Source of the DNA: Sporosarcina ureae
GTDB taxonomy: Bacteria > Bacillota > Bacilli > Bacillales_A > Planococcaceae
Length of the DNA stretch: 64,000 bases
Reading direction: 5' to 3'
Assembly: GCF_002082015.1 (NCBI RefSeq)
Contig: NZ_CP015109.1
Location: forward strand, 52,134 to 116,133
Shown here: in pieces, positions 8,106 through 16,215 of the stretch
Layout: the number at the start of each line of letters is the position of its first letter
Numbering within the stretch: position 1 is the first letter of the stretch
Notes under the pieces: generated by a model
Database searches by the model: none
The model's input: only the letters and a program-made list of their open reading frames with translations
What the model was told of the DNA's origin: nothing
Made by a program: the position numbers and the translations under genes

Positions 8106-9020
8106 ATGGACGAGACTTCTATGCTGAATTTTCTGCAGGAAAGTATCGCGGGCATCATCGGACCATTTTTCTTGTTGCTCATTATGCTGCTCATTGCTTC
8201 TCTGGTCGATTTCTTTCTTCCGGCGTTTCAAAAGTGGACGAGGTTTCTGTTGCTCATCCTTATTTTAGTATTGTTAATTGAACCAGCTAGAGAAAGTTTT
8301 GAGCAAATTCAAGAGATCACGCATTCCATTGCTTCTTTATTCCTTGGCATGTACCCGCTAATTGCCGCGATGATTTTGGCATCCGGTGCAACGTTTGGCG
8401 TCTTGAATTTCCAACCCGCTATGCTGTTATTTGCACAAGGGGCTGTCGTGTTTGCAGATAAGTTCCTGTTGCCAGTGCTATTGACGGCGCTGTTGTTTGA
8501 CATCTTTACGCGATTGGTGCCGGAGATTGCCTTCACAAGAATGGCGGATTTATTGCGTACGTCATTGCTTGCGCTTGTTTCTGCCATGGTTGCAGCGTAT
8601 TCCATTTTCATCACAGCGGGTGGTGCGTTGTCCTGGACGATGAACGGAGCTTTGAATGAACCGTTAAAAGAGCTGATTAAGAATAATATTCCGGTTATCG
8701 GTTCATTGTTGACTGACACGCTTGGGTCGATTGGTCGTTATTCTTCCGGTGCAACGGCTTATATGAGTGTTTGGTTGCTCGTATCTATTTGGACGATTGC
8801 ATTATTGCCGGCGGTGAGGATTCTATGTATTGCCTTTTTGTTTAGATGGACTGCGGCAATCGTCGAACCGTTTTCGCAAAAGGAAATATGCGGGTTATTG
8901 GATGATATTGGCCGTACGTTGTTTGTGTTATGTGCTATTTCGTTTTTACTGACATTCGCTTTCATCTATACAACAATTTTCATTGTGACGTTCATTAAAC
9001 TGATGACGTTCGGGAAATGA
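8106..9020 (+). CDS. spoIIIAE: Stage III sporulation protein AE
   Basis: A 304-residue polytopic membrane protein of the SpoIIIAE family, recognisable from the long row of helices with stretches such as SASGATFGVLNF-like (LASGATFGVLNFQPA) and SSGATAYMSVWLL. The B. subtilis protein has about 399 residues, and the missing part corresponds to its N-terminal soluble/signal region. It is the conserved inner-membrane core of the SpoIIIA channel. ATG 8106 is used, although ATG 8121 has a comparable case because no good Shine-Dalgarno sequence precedes either. Confidence 0.85.
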   Translation: MDETSMLNFLQESIAGIIGPFFLLLIMLLIASLVDFFLPAFQKWTRFLLLILILVLLIEPARESFEQIQEITHSIASLFLGMYPLIAAMILASGATFGVLNFQPAMLLFAQGAVVFADKFLLPVLLTALLFDIFTRLVPEIAFTRMADLLRTSLLALVSAMVAAYSIFITAGGALSWTMNGALNEPLKELIKNNIPVIGSLLTDTLGSIGRYSSGATAYMSVWLLVSIWTIALLPAVRILCIAFLFRWTAAIVEPFSQKEICGLLDDIGRTLFVLCAISFLLTFAFIYTTIFIVTFIKLMTFGK

Positions 9021-9029
9021 GGCGAGTGT

Positions 9030-9197
9030 ATGGAAGTGTTTTTATTGGGGCTGGCAAACTTGGTAATCCTTGCACTAATTATTCAATTGCTAGCGAGCCG
9101 TGAAATGGAAAGGTTATTTATTCCATTGTGCAAAGTAGCGATTGGCATATGGATTTTGCAATATATTCTACAATTCGCGAGTCATAAGTTACTGTGA
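9030..9197 (+). CDS. spoIIIAF: Truncated stage III sporulation protein AF (55 residues)
   Basis: A 55-codon reading frame between spoIIIAE and spoIIIAG, with ATG at 9030 behind GAGGCGAG. It encodes two short hydrophobic helices separated by a charged turn (ASREMERLFIPL), matching the two-helix N-terminus of SpoIIIAF. B. subtilis SpoIIIAF has about 206 residues with a soluble ring-building-type domain after these helices; here TGA at 9195 ends the protein directly after helix 2. The 64 bases that follow contain no continuation in any frame. It is either a natural minimal form or a decayed gene; position and topology are the basis of the call. Confidence 0.7.
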   Translation: MEVFLLGLANLVILALIIQLLASREMERLFIPLCKVAIGIWILQYILQFASHKLL

Positions 9198-9261
9198 CGC
9201 TACATATTATGCAAATGTAGAATTCGTTTTAGTCAATTCACGTTGAGATGGTGATGGAACT

Positions 9262-9684
9262 ATGGAAAAGCCCACAGGGAAACCCCGATTGATCATGATC
9301 GGTTTGATGGTTATGGTGTTTAGCATTTTATACATCACCAGTACGGCGAATGTAGGAGGGGAGAAACAGAAAAAAGAAGAGAAGCGCATGTTGTCAACAC
9401 TTGAAGAAACACTTGAAGAAATGAAAGGGCTAGGAAAAGTGAAGGTGTATTTTCATTACGATGAAAAGGAAGAAGAGAGCCCGTTAGCCAATTATTTCTC
9501 TGCTTCATCCGACGTAAAAAGCCAATCTCCTTTGCAGGGGTTGCTCGTCGTGGCGGAAGGGGCAGAAGATCCGGCCGTACGGAACGGACTATCACAACTC
9601 CTAGCCAACGTCCTACAATTGCCTGAACATCGTATCGTTATCGTGGAAATGAAGAAAAGGGGGAATCAACATGAGAGCCAATAA
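9262..9684 (+). CDS. spoIIIAG: Stage III sporulation protein AG, short form
   Basis: A 140-residue protein with one N-terminal membrane anchor (about residues 9-27), then a coiled, Glu/Lys-rich linker and the ring-building motif domain: LEETLEEMKGLGKVKVYFHYDE, then GLLVVAEGAEDPAVRNGLSQLLANVLQLPEHRIVIVEM. Both blocks are typical of SpoIIIAG, whose oligomer forms a large ring in the channel. The B. subtilis protein is about 229 residues; the insert between the two halves of the domain is reduced here to a short loop. Its end overlaps the spoIIIAH start by 14 bases. Confidence 0.87.
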   Translation: MEKPTGKPRLIMIGLMVMVFSILYITSTANVGGEKQKKEEKRMLSTLEETLEEMKGLGKVKVYFHYDEKEEESPLANYFSASSDVKSQSPLQGLLVVAEGAEDPAVRNGLSQLLANVLQLPEHRIVIVEMKKRGNQHESQ

Positions 9685-10222
9685 ACGAACAGTTTGGTTT
9701 TTAACATTACTTAGTCTAGTCGCAGTGATTTCAATCTACTACGTGAAGAAGGAAGCACCGATGCCGTTTGACGGAATTGCGATCTTCACGAAAGAAACAA
9801 AGGACGCAACGAATCTACTCGAAAAGGAAGGCAAGTCGGAGGAAGTGAAGCCAGTCTTTGCTGAATCGTATATTTTCCAAGATATGCGTATGGAAGTACG
9901 TAATGAACGCAGTGAGACGGTACAACAGTTGACAGAAAAAATGACTTCTTCTGATTTCTCTGCTGAAGAGAAAAATGAAATTTTTAATGAAATTGCTGCA
10001 TTACGAAAAGTAAGTTCCACAGAAGCCTTGATGGAGATGCAAATTGCAGCACTTGGTTACCCTGAAGTGTTTGTACGTGGAGATGGTGATCGTGTCAACG
10101 TCACTGTGTTATCAAATGAAAGCCACTCACCGAAAATGGCGGATGAAATAACACAGTATGTCATGTCGAGCTGGGATGGCGCGCAAACTGTCAAAGTAGA
10201 TTTTGCAGAAACAAAAGAATAA
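9671..10222 (+). CDS. spoIIIAH: Stage III sporulation protein AH
   Basis: A 183-residue protein with one N-terminal membrane segment (about residues 8-24) and a YscJ/FliF-like extracellular domain at the C-terminus (ALGYPEVFVRGDGDRVNVTVLS). In B. subtilis SpoIIIAH binds SpoIIQ across the intermembrane space and links the mother-cell and forespore halves of the channel. ATG 9671 is preceded by AAAAGGGGG inside spoIIIAG. The B. subtilis protein has 218 residues; the difference lies in the linker. Confidence 0.9.
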   Translation: MRANKRTVWFLTLLSLVAVISIYYVKKEAPMPFDGIAIFTKETKDATNLLEKEGKSEEVKPVFAESYIFQDMRMEVRNERSETVQQLTEKMTSSDFSAEEKNEIFNEIAALRKVSSTEALMEMQIAALGYPEVFVRGDGDRVNVTVLSNESHSPKMADEITQYVMSSWDGAQTVKVDFAETKE

Positions 10223-10229
10223 TGCCAAA

Positions 10230-10255
10230 AGGAAGTCCATAGGGCTTCCTTTTTT
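10230..10255 (+). terminator. Terminator of the spoIIIA operon
   Basis: AGGAAGTCC (10230-10238) pairs with GGGCTTCCT (10242-10250), followed by TTTTT. Confidence 0.85.
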
Positions 10256-10308
10256 GTGCGGATAATTAAATATTCGGTCTATATTTTATATATGAGTAAA
10301 CAAGATAA

Positions 10309-10403
10309 TGTTATCAGATAACACATTAGCGTTTTTTTGAATGAATTGACACAAAATTTGCAAATGATAGGGATTATTCGAGAATAATAGAATAATTTGT
10401 GTC
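10309..10403. promoter_or_regulatory. Nested palindromes upstream of accB
   Basis: Three dyads lie in the 224-base gap before accB. TGTTATC-A-GATAACA (10309-10323) is a perfect 15-nt palindrome. GACACAAA (10348-10355) pairs with TTTGTGTC (10396-10403), and inside that loop TTATTC-GA-GAATAA (10374-10387) is a perfect 14-nt palindrome. A -35-like TTGACA (10346-10351) overlaps the left arm of the second dyad, but no well-spaced -10 hexamer is evident. They could be operators or a leader structure for acc expression. The sites do not match the BirA or FapR operators as I know them. Confidence 0.45.
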
Positions 10404-10479
10404 TTTGCTATTCCATATTTACTGTAAAACGTCTATCATAGAATATGATAGCAAGAAAAATTAGTTAGGAGAATCAGAT

Positions 10480-10980
10480 ATGTTGAAAATTCAAGAAATC
10501 AGAGAAATTATTAAGCTTATCGATCAATCATCCATCCAGAAATTCTCATTGGAATCAGATGGAGGGAAGATTAAACTTGAAAAAAATGACGGACAAGCCG
10601 TGACAACGGTTACAGAAACACCACAAACACCACAAGCAGCACCGACTCCAGCTCCGGCAGCACCTGCAGCAGCTCCAGCAACTCCAGCTCCAACAGCAGC
10701 ACCGGAAGCTCCAGCAGCTGAAGTGGTAACTGACGAAACACTACACAAAATCACTTCCCCTATGGTTGGAACATATTATCAGGCTTCATCACCAGACGCA
10801 GAAGCATACGTTAAAAAAGGTGATCAAGTGACTGCTGAATCCATCGTTTGTATTGTAGAAGCAATGAAACTATTCAACGAAATTGAATCAGAAGTGAATG
10901 GTGAAATCGTTGAAATCTTAGTACAAGACGGTCAACTTGTGGAATACGGACAGCCTTTATTCCTTGTTAGAGAAAACTAA
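10480..10980 (+). CDS. accB: Biotin carboxyl carrier protein of acetyl-CoA carboxylase
   Basis: A 166-residue BCCP. The N-terminal segment (1-40) is followed by a Pro/Ala/Thr-rich linker (about 46-82) and the biotinyl domain (about 88-166). The biotin site is EAMKLFNE with Lys130, and the 'thumb' is represented by [20 protein letters not shown]. It carries the carboxyl group from AccC to the carboxyltransferase in malonyl-CoA formation. The operon accB-accC-yqhY is tight (13 and 16 bases between genes). GGAG precedes ATG 10480. Because a propionyl-CoA carboxylase beta-like gene occurs at 40 kb without a dedicated biotin subunit nearby, sharing of this protein is possible but not shown. Confidence 0.96.
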   Translation: MLKIQEIREIIKLIDQSSIQKFSLESDGGKIKLEKNDGQAVTTVTETPQTPQAAPTPAPAAPAAAPATPAPTAAPEAPAAEVVTDETLHKITSPMVGTYYQASSPDAEAYVKKGDQVTAESIVCIVEAMKLFNEIESEVNGEIVEILVQDGQLVEYGQPLFLVREN

Positions 10981-10993
10981 GGGGGAGTATCTA

Positions 10994-12340
10994 ATGAAAA
11001 AAGTATTAATTGCAAATCGTGGAGAAATTGCCGTGCGAATTATTCGCGCGTGTAAAGAAATGGGGATTAAAACGGTAGCTGTCTATTCCGAAGCAGATGC
11101 AGAGGCGCTACACGTTCAACTAGCAGACGAAGCAGTTTGCATCGGACCACGTCTATCGACAGACAGTTATCTAAACTTCTCAAACGTCATCAGTGCTGCA
11201 AAAGCAACTGACTGTGACGGAATCCATCCTGGTTATGGTTTCCTTGCAGAGAACGCGAGCTTCGCAGAACTTTGTGAAGAAGTAAATATCGAATTCATCG
11301 GGCCCACTGCAGCGGCCATTTCCAAAATGGGTACAAAAGACGTTGCGCGCAATACAATGGCATCTGCAGGAGTTCCGATCGTTCCTGGTTCTGACGGTAT
11401 TGTGGATGATGCAGACCATGCACTTAAAATTGCAAAAGAACTTGGATTCCCCGTGATCATCAAAGCAACAGCTGGTGGTGGCGGTAAAGGGATTCGTGTA
11501 GCGCGTGATGAAGACGAGCTAGTAAAAGGCGTGAAAATCACACAAAAAGAAGCGGCTGCGGCATTCGGGAACCCGGGCGTCTATATTGAAAAATATATTG
11601 AAGTATTCCGTCACGTAGAAGTCCAAGTACTTGCGGACAAGTATGGTAACGCGATTCATTTAGGTGAGCGTGATTGTTCTATACAGCGCCGTATGCAAAA
11701 ACTAGTCGAGGAAGCTCCATCTCCTGCGTTGACTCCTGAATTGCGTGCAGAGATGGGTGAAGCGGCGGTTAAAGCGGCTAAAGCTTGTAACTATCGTGGT
11801 GCAGGTACTGTAGAATTCATTTTTGATCATATCAATCAAAAATTCTATTTCATGGAAATGAATACACGAATTCAAGTGGAACATCCTGTAACAGAAATGA
11901 TCACAGGAATAGACTTGATTCAACAACAGCTAAAAGTAGCAGCAGGTGAAGAATTAGCGTTCACACAAGAAGATATTACATTTAATGGCTGGTCCATTGA
12001 ATGCCGGATCAACGCAGAAAATCCGGATAAGAATTTCATGCCATCCCCAGGTAAAGTGACTATGTATCTACCTCCAGGCGGCTTTGGTGTACGTGTTGAC
12101 TCAGCCGTGTACCCAGGATATACGATTCCACCGTTTTACGACTCTATGGTCGCAAAGCTGATTGTTCATGCGGATACACGTGAGCAAGCGGTCGCTCGGA
12201 TGAAACGTGCATTGGATGAATTCGTAGTGGAAGGCGTCCATACAACGATTCCATTCCACGCAAACTTAATGGATAATGATATATTCCAGTCTGGTGATTT
12301 TGATACAAAGTTCTTAGAAAAGTACGACGTCATGAAATAA
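10994..12340 (+). CDS. accC: Biotin carboxylase subunit of acetyl-CoA carboxylase
   Basis: A 448-residue ATP-grasp enzyme that carboxylates biotin on AccB. It begins [21 protein letters not shown], followed by [13 protein letters not shown], the glycine-rich ATP lid [30 protein letters not shown], and the catalytic [15 protein letters not shown]. The length is normal. ATG 10994 with GGGGGAG was chosen; an upstream in-frame start would overlap accB. Confidence 0.97.
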   Translation: MKKVLIANRGEIAVRIIRACKEMGIKTVAVYSEADAEALHVQLADEAVCIGPRLSTDSYLNFSNVISAAKATDCDGIHPGYGFLAENASFAELCEEVNIEFIGPTAAAISKMGTKDVARNTMASAGVPIVPGSDGIVDDADHALKIAKELGFPVIIKATAGGGGKGIRVARDEDELVKGVKITQKEAAAAFGNPGVYIEKYIEVFRHVEVQVLADKYGNAIHLGERDCSIQRRMQKLVEEAPSPALTPELRAEMGEAAVKAAKACNYRGAGTVEFIFDHINQKFYFMEMNTRIQVEHPVTEMITGIDLIQQQLKVAAGEELAFTQEDITFNGWSIECRINAENPDKNFMPSPGKVTMYLPPGGFGVRVDSAVYPGYTIPPFYDSMVAKLIVHADTREQAVARMKRALDEFVVEGVHTTIPFHANLMDNDIFQSGDFDTKFLEKYDVMK

Positions 12341-12356
12341 TTGGAGGAGAAGTGTA

Positions 12357-12743
12357 ATGGCTGATAAAACAAATGCATCGTTTGTCGGAATGACACCGTC
12401 TGGAGATGCTGCACTCGGACGAGTCCAACTCGCACCTGAAGTACTCGAAGTCATCATTGGCATCGCCACATCAGAAGTAAATGGAGTGATTGCTACCCAA
12501 GGAAATTTCGCGTCAGGTGTTGCGGAGAAGTTGGGTAAAGTGATGTATGGAAAAGGTGTAAAAACCGAATGGGCAGATGAAGGACTAAAAATCGATGTGT
12601 ATTGCATTATCGAGTACGGCCATTCCATTCCTACGATCGCGACGAAAATTCAGAGCGAAATTCGCCAAGCCATTTTGAATATGACTTCGCTTCAAACACA
12701 TGAAGTGAATGTACATATAACGGGTATTCATTTCGAAGACTGA
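12357..12743 (+). CDS. yqhY: Asp23/Gls24-family protein YqhY
   Basis: A 128-residue Asp23 (DUF322) protein: VQLAPEVLEVIIGIATSEVNGV at the start of the domain and EVNVHITGIHF at its end. In Firmicutes yqhY is commonly the third gene after accB-accC, and genetic data in B. subtilis link it to the control of acetyl-CoA carboxylase. No membrane segment or enzyme motif is present. TGGAGGAG lies before ATG 12357. A strong terminator follows. Confidence 0.9.
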   Translation: MADKTNASFVGMTPSGDAALGRVQLAPEVLEVIIGIATSEVNGVIATQGNFASGVAEKLGKVMYGKGVKTEWADEGLKIDVYCIIEYGHSIPTIATKIQSEIRQAILNMTSLQTHEVNVHITGIHFED

Positions 12744-12767
12744 AGAGGTCTTATTCAATAAGCGCAT

Positions 12768-12809
12768 AACCGAAGACAAACCTTTTAATGGGTTTGTTTT
12801 CGGTTTTTT
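12768..12809 (+). terminator. Terminator of accBC-yqhY
   Basis: AACCGAAGACAAACC (12768-12782) pairs with GGTTTGTTTTCGGTT (12791-12805), followed by TTTT. Confidence 0.92.
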
Positions 12810-12850
12810 GTTGTGTGAGTTCAATAAGTAAGTTCAGACCAATAAAGGCG

Positions 12851-12990
12851 TAGCGGGTAATGAGCGGATATAAGTAGAGATAGAGCGCTTGACGTAAAGT
12901 ATGAGCGTGTGAGGACTTTGATAGAGCGGTTGAAAGTGAATATAGAGCGGATTTGTATAAATTATGAGCGCTTAGACAAATGAATGAGCG
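12851..12990 (+). repeat. GAGCG repeat with 21-nt period, copy A
   Basis: Eight AGCG cores begin at 12852, 12863, 12884, 12904, 12925, 12946, 12967 and 12987, so after the first the spacing is 20 or 21 bases throughout. The units are degenerate and read TGAGCG or TAGAGCGG followed by AT-rich filler. The tract occupies most of the gap between the yqhY terminator and nusB. The rest of the gap (12991-13234) holds no gene I can support. No reading frame, protein gene or CRISPR-like exact unit is present. Related tracts lie at 24.43 and 33.63 kb. Confidence 0.85.
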
Positions 12991-13234
12991 AAATTTACAT
13001 GAGTGATCTACGATGAACAATTTAAATCGCACTAAGGGGGTGATTGGAAGTACATCTGGCATGACGATTAGTGTTGTTTACATGCTTACTAACGATCACT
13101 TGCTCAGCTAATTATGAACATCTTGATCAAAAACGTAAACTGATGACATAAAATCGCTTGATTCTACTAGTTCTTTTCTTACCTTTTGTGCTATCATTAG
13201 GTTTTGAAGATGAGCGGTAGAGGAGATAACAATT

Positions 13235-13609
13235 ATGAAACGACGAGAAGCACGTGAAAAAGCAATTCAAACTCTGTTTCAGCTGGATAATAGCGAGATG
13301 AACGTGGATGAAGCGATAGGTTATATTGTAGAAACCCCGCTTGATTCATTCTACGAACAACTAGTTCGAGGTACAGCGGAACACCTGACAGAAGTTGATA
13401 GTGAAATTACAAATAAATTGGAAAACTGGACCATCGATAGATTGCCTAAAATCGAAAGAACCGTATTACGATTGGCTGTCTATGAACTCCTTTATAACGA
13501 AGAAGTTCCGAATCGGGTCATCATGAACGAAGCGATTGAGCTATGCAAAACGTTTGGTGACGAAAAGTCAGGCCGTTTTGTTAATGGGGTACTTTCTAAA
13601 TTCCAATAA
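13235..13609 (+). CDS. nusB: Transcription antitermination factor NusB
   Basis: A 124-residue all-helical NusB of usual length. It binds boxA RNA with NusE (S10) in rRNA antitermination. It starts KRREAREKAIQTLFQLD, with the Arg-rich RNA-binding N-terminus, and has the family C-terminus VIMNEAIELCKTFGDEKSGRFVNGVL. ATG 13235 has AGAGGAG. It stands between the repeat tract and folD, 78 bases upstream of folD, as in B. subtilis. Confidence 0.96.
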   Translation: MKRREAREKAIQTLFQLDNSEMNVDEAIGYIVETPLDSFYEQLVRGTAEHLTEVDSEITNKLENWTIDRLPKIERTVLRLAVYELLYNEEVPNRVIMNEAIELCKTFGDEKSGRFVNGVLSKFQ

Positions 13610-13687
13610 CCAAAGTCGTCACTACTAATTACAAGCTTGAGCTCGATCAACTTTCTGTACAAATAAAAAAAGTTTGGTGGGAAAATC

Positions 13688-14557
13688 ATGTCTAGTAAAA
13701 AGATTGATGGAAAAGCAATAGGACAAGAAATCCGGAATGAATTAAAAGAAGAAGTAGCTTCTTTAGTCGCACAAGGTGTTCAACCTGGACTGGCTGTTAT
13801 TTTAGTTGGGGAAAACTCAGCATCCGAGACATATGTGAAAAACAAGGAGAAATCCAGCAAGGAAGCGGGTATGAAATCCGTGCTGACTAAATTGCCGGAG
13901 ACTGTGTCAGAAGAGGATCTTCTAGCTGAAGTAGAGAAGCTTAACGAAGACGATACAATCGATGGTATTTTGGTGCAATTGCCATTACCGAAACATATTG
14001 ATGAAAACAAAGTCATCCGCGCGATCAGCCCGGAAAAAGATGTCGATGGATTCCATCCGATGAATGTTGGGAAAATGTTGATCGGTCAAGAAACATTCTT
14101 GCCTTGTACACCCTATGGCATCATGCAGTTACTTGAGCGCTCTAATGTAGATATTGCAGGCAAGCACGCAGTTATTATCGGTAGAAGTAATATCGTAGGG
14201 AAACCGATGGGACAACTTCTATTACAAAAAGATGCCACGGTGACGTATTGTCATTCTCGTACAGAAGATTTGAAGAAATTTACGCAACAAGCAGATATTT
14301 TAATCGTTGCAATTGGTATAGCTAAATTCATCACAGGTGACTACATTAAAGAAGGCGCAGTGGTGATTGATGTGGGTATGAACCGTGATGAAAATGGCAA
14401 GCTATGTGGAGACGTTGATTATGAATCAGCTGAGAAGCAAGCTAGTGCTATTACACCTGTACCAGGCGGAGTAGGTCCAATGACAATTACGATGCTATTG
14501 AAAAACACCGTGGAAAGTGCGGAGAATAAATTAAAGGCACGTACACAAAATAAGTAA
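13688..14557 (+). CDS. folD: Methylenetetrahydrofolate dehydrogenase/cyclohydrolase
   Basis: A 289-residue bifunctional enzyme of one-carbon metabolism that interconverts 5,10-methylene-, methenyl- and 10-formyl-THF with NADP. Visible motifs are [17 protein letters not shown] (Tyr/Lys catalytic region), [14 protein letters not shown], the Rossmann signature [14 protein letters not shown], and [28 protein letters not shown] precedes ATG. It is followed by a hairpin before xseA. Confidence 0.97.
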   Translation: MSSKKIDGKAIGQEIRNELKEEVASLVAQGVQPGLAVILVGENSASETYVKNKEKSSKEAGMKSVLTKLPETVSEEDLLAEVEKLNEDDTIDGILVQLPLPKHIDENKVIRAISPEKDVDGFHPMNVGKMLIGQETFLPCTPYGIMQLLERSNVDIAGKHAVIIGRSNIVGKPMGQLLLQKDATVTYCHSRTEDLKKFTQQADILIVAIGIAKFITGDYIKEGAVVIDVGMNRDENGKLCGDVDYESAEKQASAITPVPGGVGPMTITMLLKNTVESAENKLKARTQNK

Positions 14558-14565
14558 TTCTAATC

Positions 14566-14592
14566 GAGAGACGCTCACCATGAGCGCCTCTC
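14566..14592 (+). terminator. Hairpin between folD and xseA
   Basis: GAGAGACGCTCA (14566-14577) pairs with TGAGCGCCTCTC (14581-14592) with one mismatch. No T-run follows, so it is either a weak terminator or an mRNA-stabilising hairpin. Confidence 0.55.
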
Positions 14593-14620
14593 TATACATA
14601 AAAGGGCAGGTGATGGAAAC

Positions 14621-15970
14621 ATGTCCAATCAAACTTTTTTAACCGTTCAAGCGCTAACGAAATATGTCAAACGCAAATTTGACGCAGATCCACATTTACG
14701 GAATGTGTATGTAAAAGGTGAACTGTCGAACGTTAAGCTGCATCCGTCCGGACATATTTATTTTACATTGAAAGACGATAAGACGAGAATTCAAGCGGCC
14801 ATGTTCCGTTCCCGTTCCAACACACTTCAATTTAAGCCTGAAAACGGTATGAATGTACTAATTACGGGAGATGTGACGGTGTTTGAAACGGCAGGATCAT
14901 ACCAACTCTATGTACAAACAATGGAGCCAGATGGTATAGGGGCGCTGTATCTAGCTTTTGAACAGTTGAAAAAGAAACTTCAGCAAGAAGGGTTGTTTGA
15001 AGAAAGATTTAAGCAAGCTATTCCGCCAGTACCGAAACGAGTCGGTCTCATTACAGCTGAATCGGGTGCCGCGCTGCGTGATATGTACTCCACCATTAAC
15101 CGACGTTTTCCAATGGCAGAGATGCATTTATATCCCGCTCTCGTGCAAGGACGCACAGCAGTTCCTTCGATTGTGAAAGCGATTGAACAAGCGAACAAAA
15201 TGGCAACTGTCGATGTATTGATTGTTGGCCGAGGCGGGGGATCCATTGAAGATTTGTGGGCATTTAATGAAGAGGACGTAGCACGTGCGATTTTCTCAAG
15301 TCGGATTCCAATCATCAGCGCAGTGGGACATGAAACCGACACGACCATTGCGGATTTTGTGGCAGATTTACGTGCACCGACGCCAACTGCAGCAGCAGAA
15401 ATGGCTGTACCGGATCAGCTTCAATTATTTCAACACTTGAAAAATCAACAGCGTTCGATTTATTTAGCGGTACAGACCATAATTAAACAGTTGAACAAGC
15501 GTTTAGAGACAGCGCAAGCAGCCTATCCGCTACAATATCCCGAACGATTATATCGTCCTTTCATCGAGAAGCTCGACAATCTCGAAGATCGACTACAACG
15601 CGGCAGTGAGGCGGTTGTCCAAGGGAAACGGATGAGCTTCGATCGTCTCCATGCAGGTTTTCAGTACTATACACCCATTCGACGTATTCAGCTGGAACAG
15701 CAACAGACGAAACAACTGGAAATGCGTTTGAATCGTGCTGCGGAACACTCTATTAAACAGCGTCAGCAACATTTCATATCGCTAATGCGCATGATGCAAG
15801 CCCTGAATCCATTACAAGTAATGGAAAGAGGTTTTTCAATCGGTTATAAAGATCATGAAGTGATTAAATCTATAAAAGATGTAGCAAGCGGAGATCACGT
15901 GACGCTTCAATTAGCAGACGGATCTATTTCCACTATAGTAGAAGGAATCATTCCAAAGGAGGTCGAGTAA
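14621..15970 (+). CDS. xseA: Exodeoxyribonuclease VII large subunit
   Basis: A 449-residue catalytic subunit of ExoVII. The N-terminal OB-fold domain (VKGELSNVKLHPSGHIYFTLKD) is followed by the nuclease core with LITAESGAALRDM, VGRGGGSIEDLWAFNEE and SAVGHETDTTIADFVADLRAPTPTAAAE, and a long helical C-terminal region. It degrades single-stranded DNA to oligonucleotides together with XseB. xseB starts 2 bases after its stop, so the two are coupled. Confidence 0.97.
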   Translation: MSNQTFLTVQALTKYVKRKFDADPHLRNVYVKGELSNVKLHPSGHIYFTLKDDKTRIQAAMFRSRSNTLQFKPENGMNVLITGDVTVFETAGSYQLYVQTMEPDGIGALYLAFEQLKKKLQQEGLFEERFKQAIPPVPKRVGLITAESGAALRDMYSTINRRFPMAEMHLYPALVQGRTAVPSIVKAIEQANKMATVDVLIVGRGGGSIEDLWAFNEEDVARAIFSSRIPIISAVGHETDTTIADFVADLRAPTPTAAAEMAVPDQLQLFQHLKNQQRSIYLAVQTIIKQLNKRLETAQAAYPLQYPERLYRPFIEKLDNLEDRLQRGSEAVVQGKRMSFDRLHAGFQYYTPIRRIQLEQQQTKQLEMRLNRAAEHSIKQRQQHFISLMRMMQALNPLQVMERGFSIGYKDHEVIKSIKDVASGDHVTLQLADGSISTIVEGIIPKEVE

Positions 15971-15972
15971 GG

Positions 15973-16215
15973 ATGGCAGAAGATAAAAATATGCAATTCG
16001 AGCAGGCAATGCACCAGTTAGAAGAAATTGTACAGAAATTGGAGGCTGGAGAGGCACCTTTGGATGATACGATCACGTTGTATAAGCAAGGGATGGAGCT
16101 CTCAGCCTATTGTCAGAAGAAGTTGCAGAATGCTGAAAAACAATTGATTCGTATGATTGATCAAGAGGGTAACGAAACCTCATTTGATCCGACAGCAGGT
16201 GAACCGAATGAATGA
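15973..16215 (+). CDS. xseB: Exodeoxyribonuclease VII small subunit
   Basis: An 80-residue helical protein with the family pattern FEQAMHQLEEIVQKLEAGEAPLDD and LYKQGMELSAYCQKKLQNAE. Several copies bind the C-terminal helices of XseA. Its ribosome binding site (AAAGGAGG) is inside the end of xseA, and its stop overlaps the ispA start by 8 bases. Confidence 0.95.
   Translation: MAEDKNMQFEQAMHQLEEIVQKLEAGEAPLDDTITLYKQGMELSAYCQKKLQNAEKQLIRMIDQEGNETSFDPTAGEPNE

Noticed and set aside
10524..10754. Gly/Ala-rich minus-strand frame inside accB
   Set aside because: It mirrors the Pro/Ala-rich BCCP linker on the opposite strand; no RBS.
12851..12990. CRISPR array reading of the GAGCG tract
   Set aside because: Repeat cores are only about 5-8 bases and degenerate, spacers are about 14 bases, and there are no cas genes.
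13013..13111. 32-codon frame between the repeat tract and nusB
   Set aside because: ATG lacks a Shine-Dalgarno sequence and the peptide shows no recognisable pattern.
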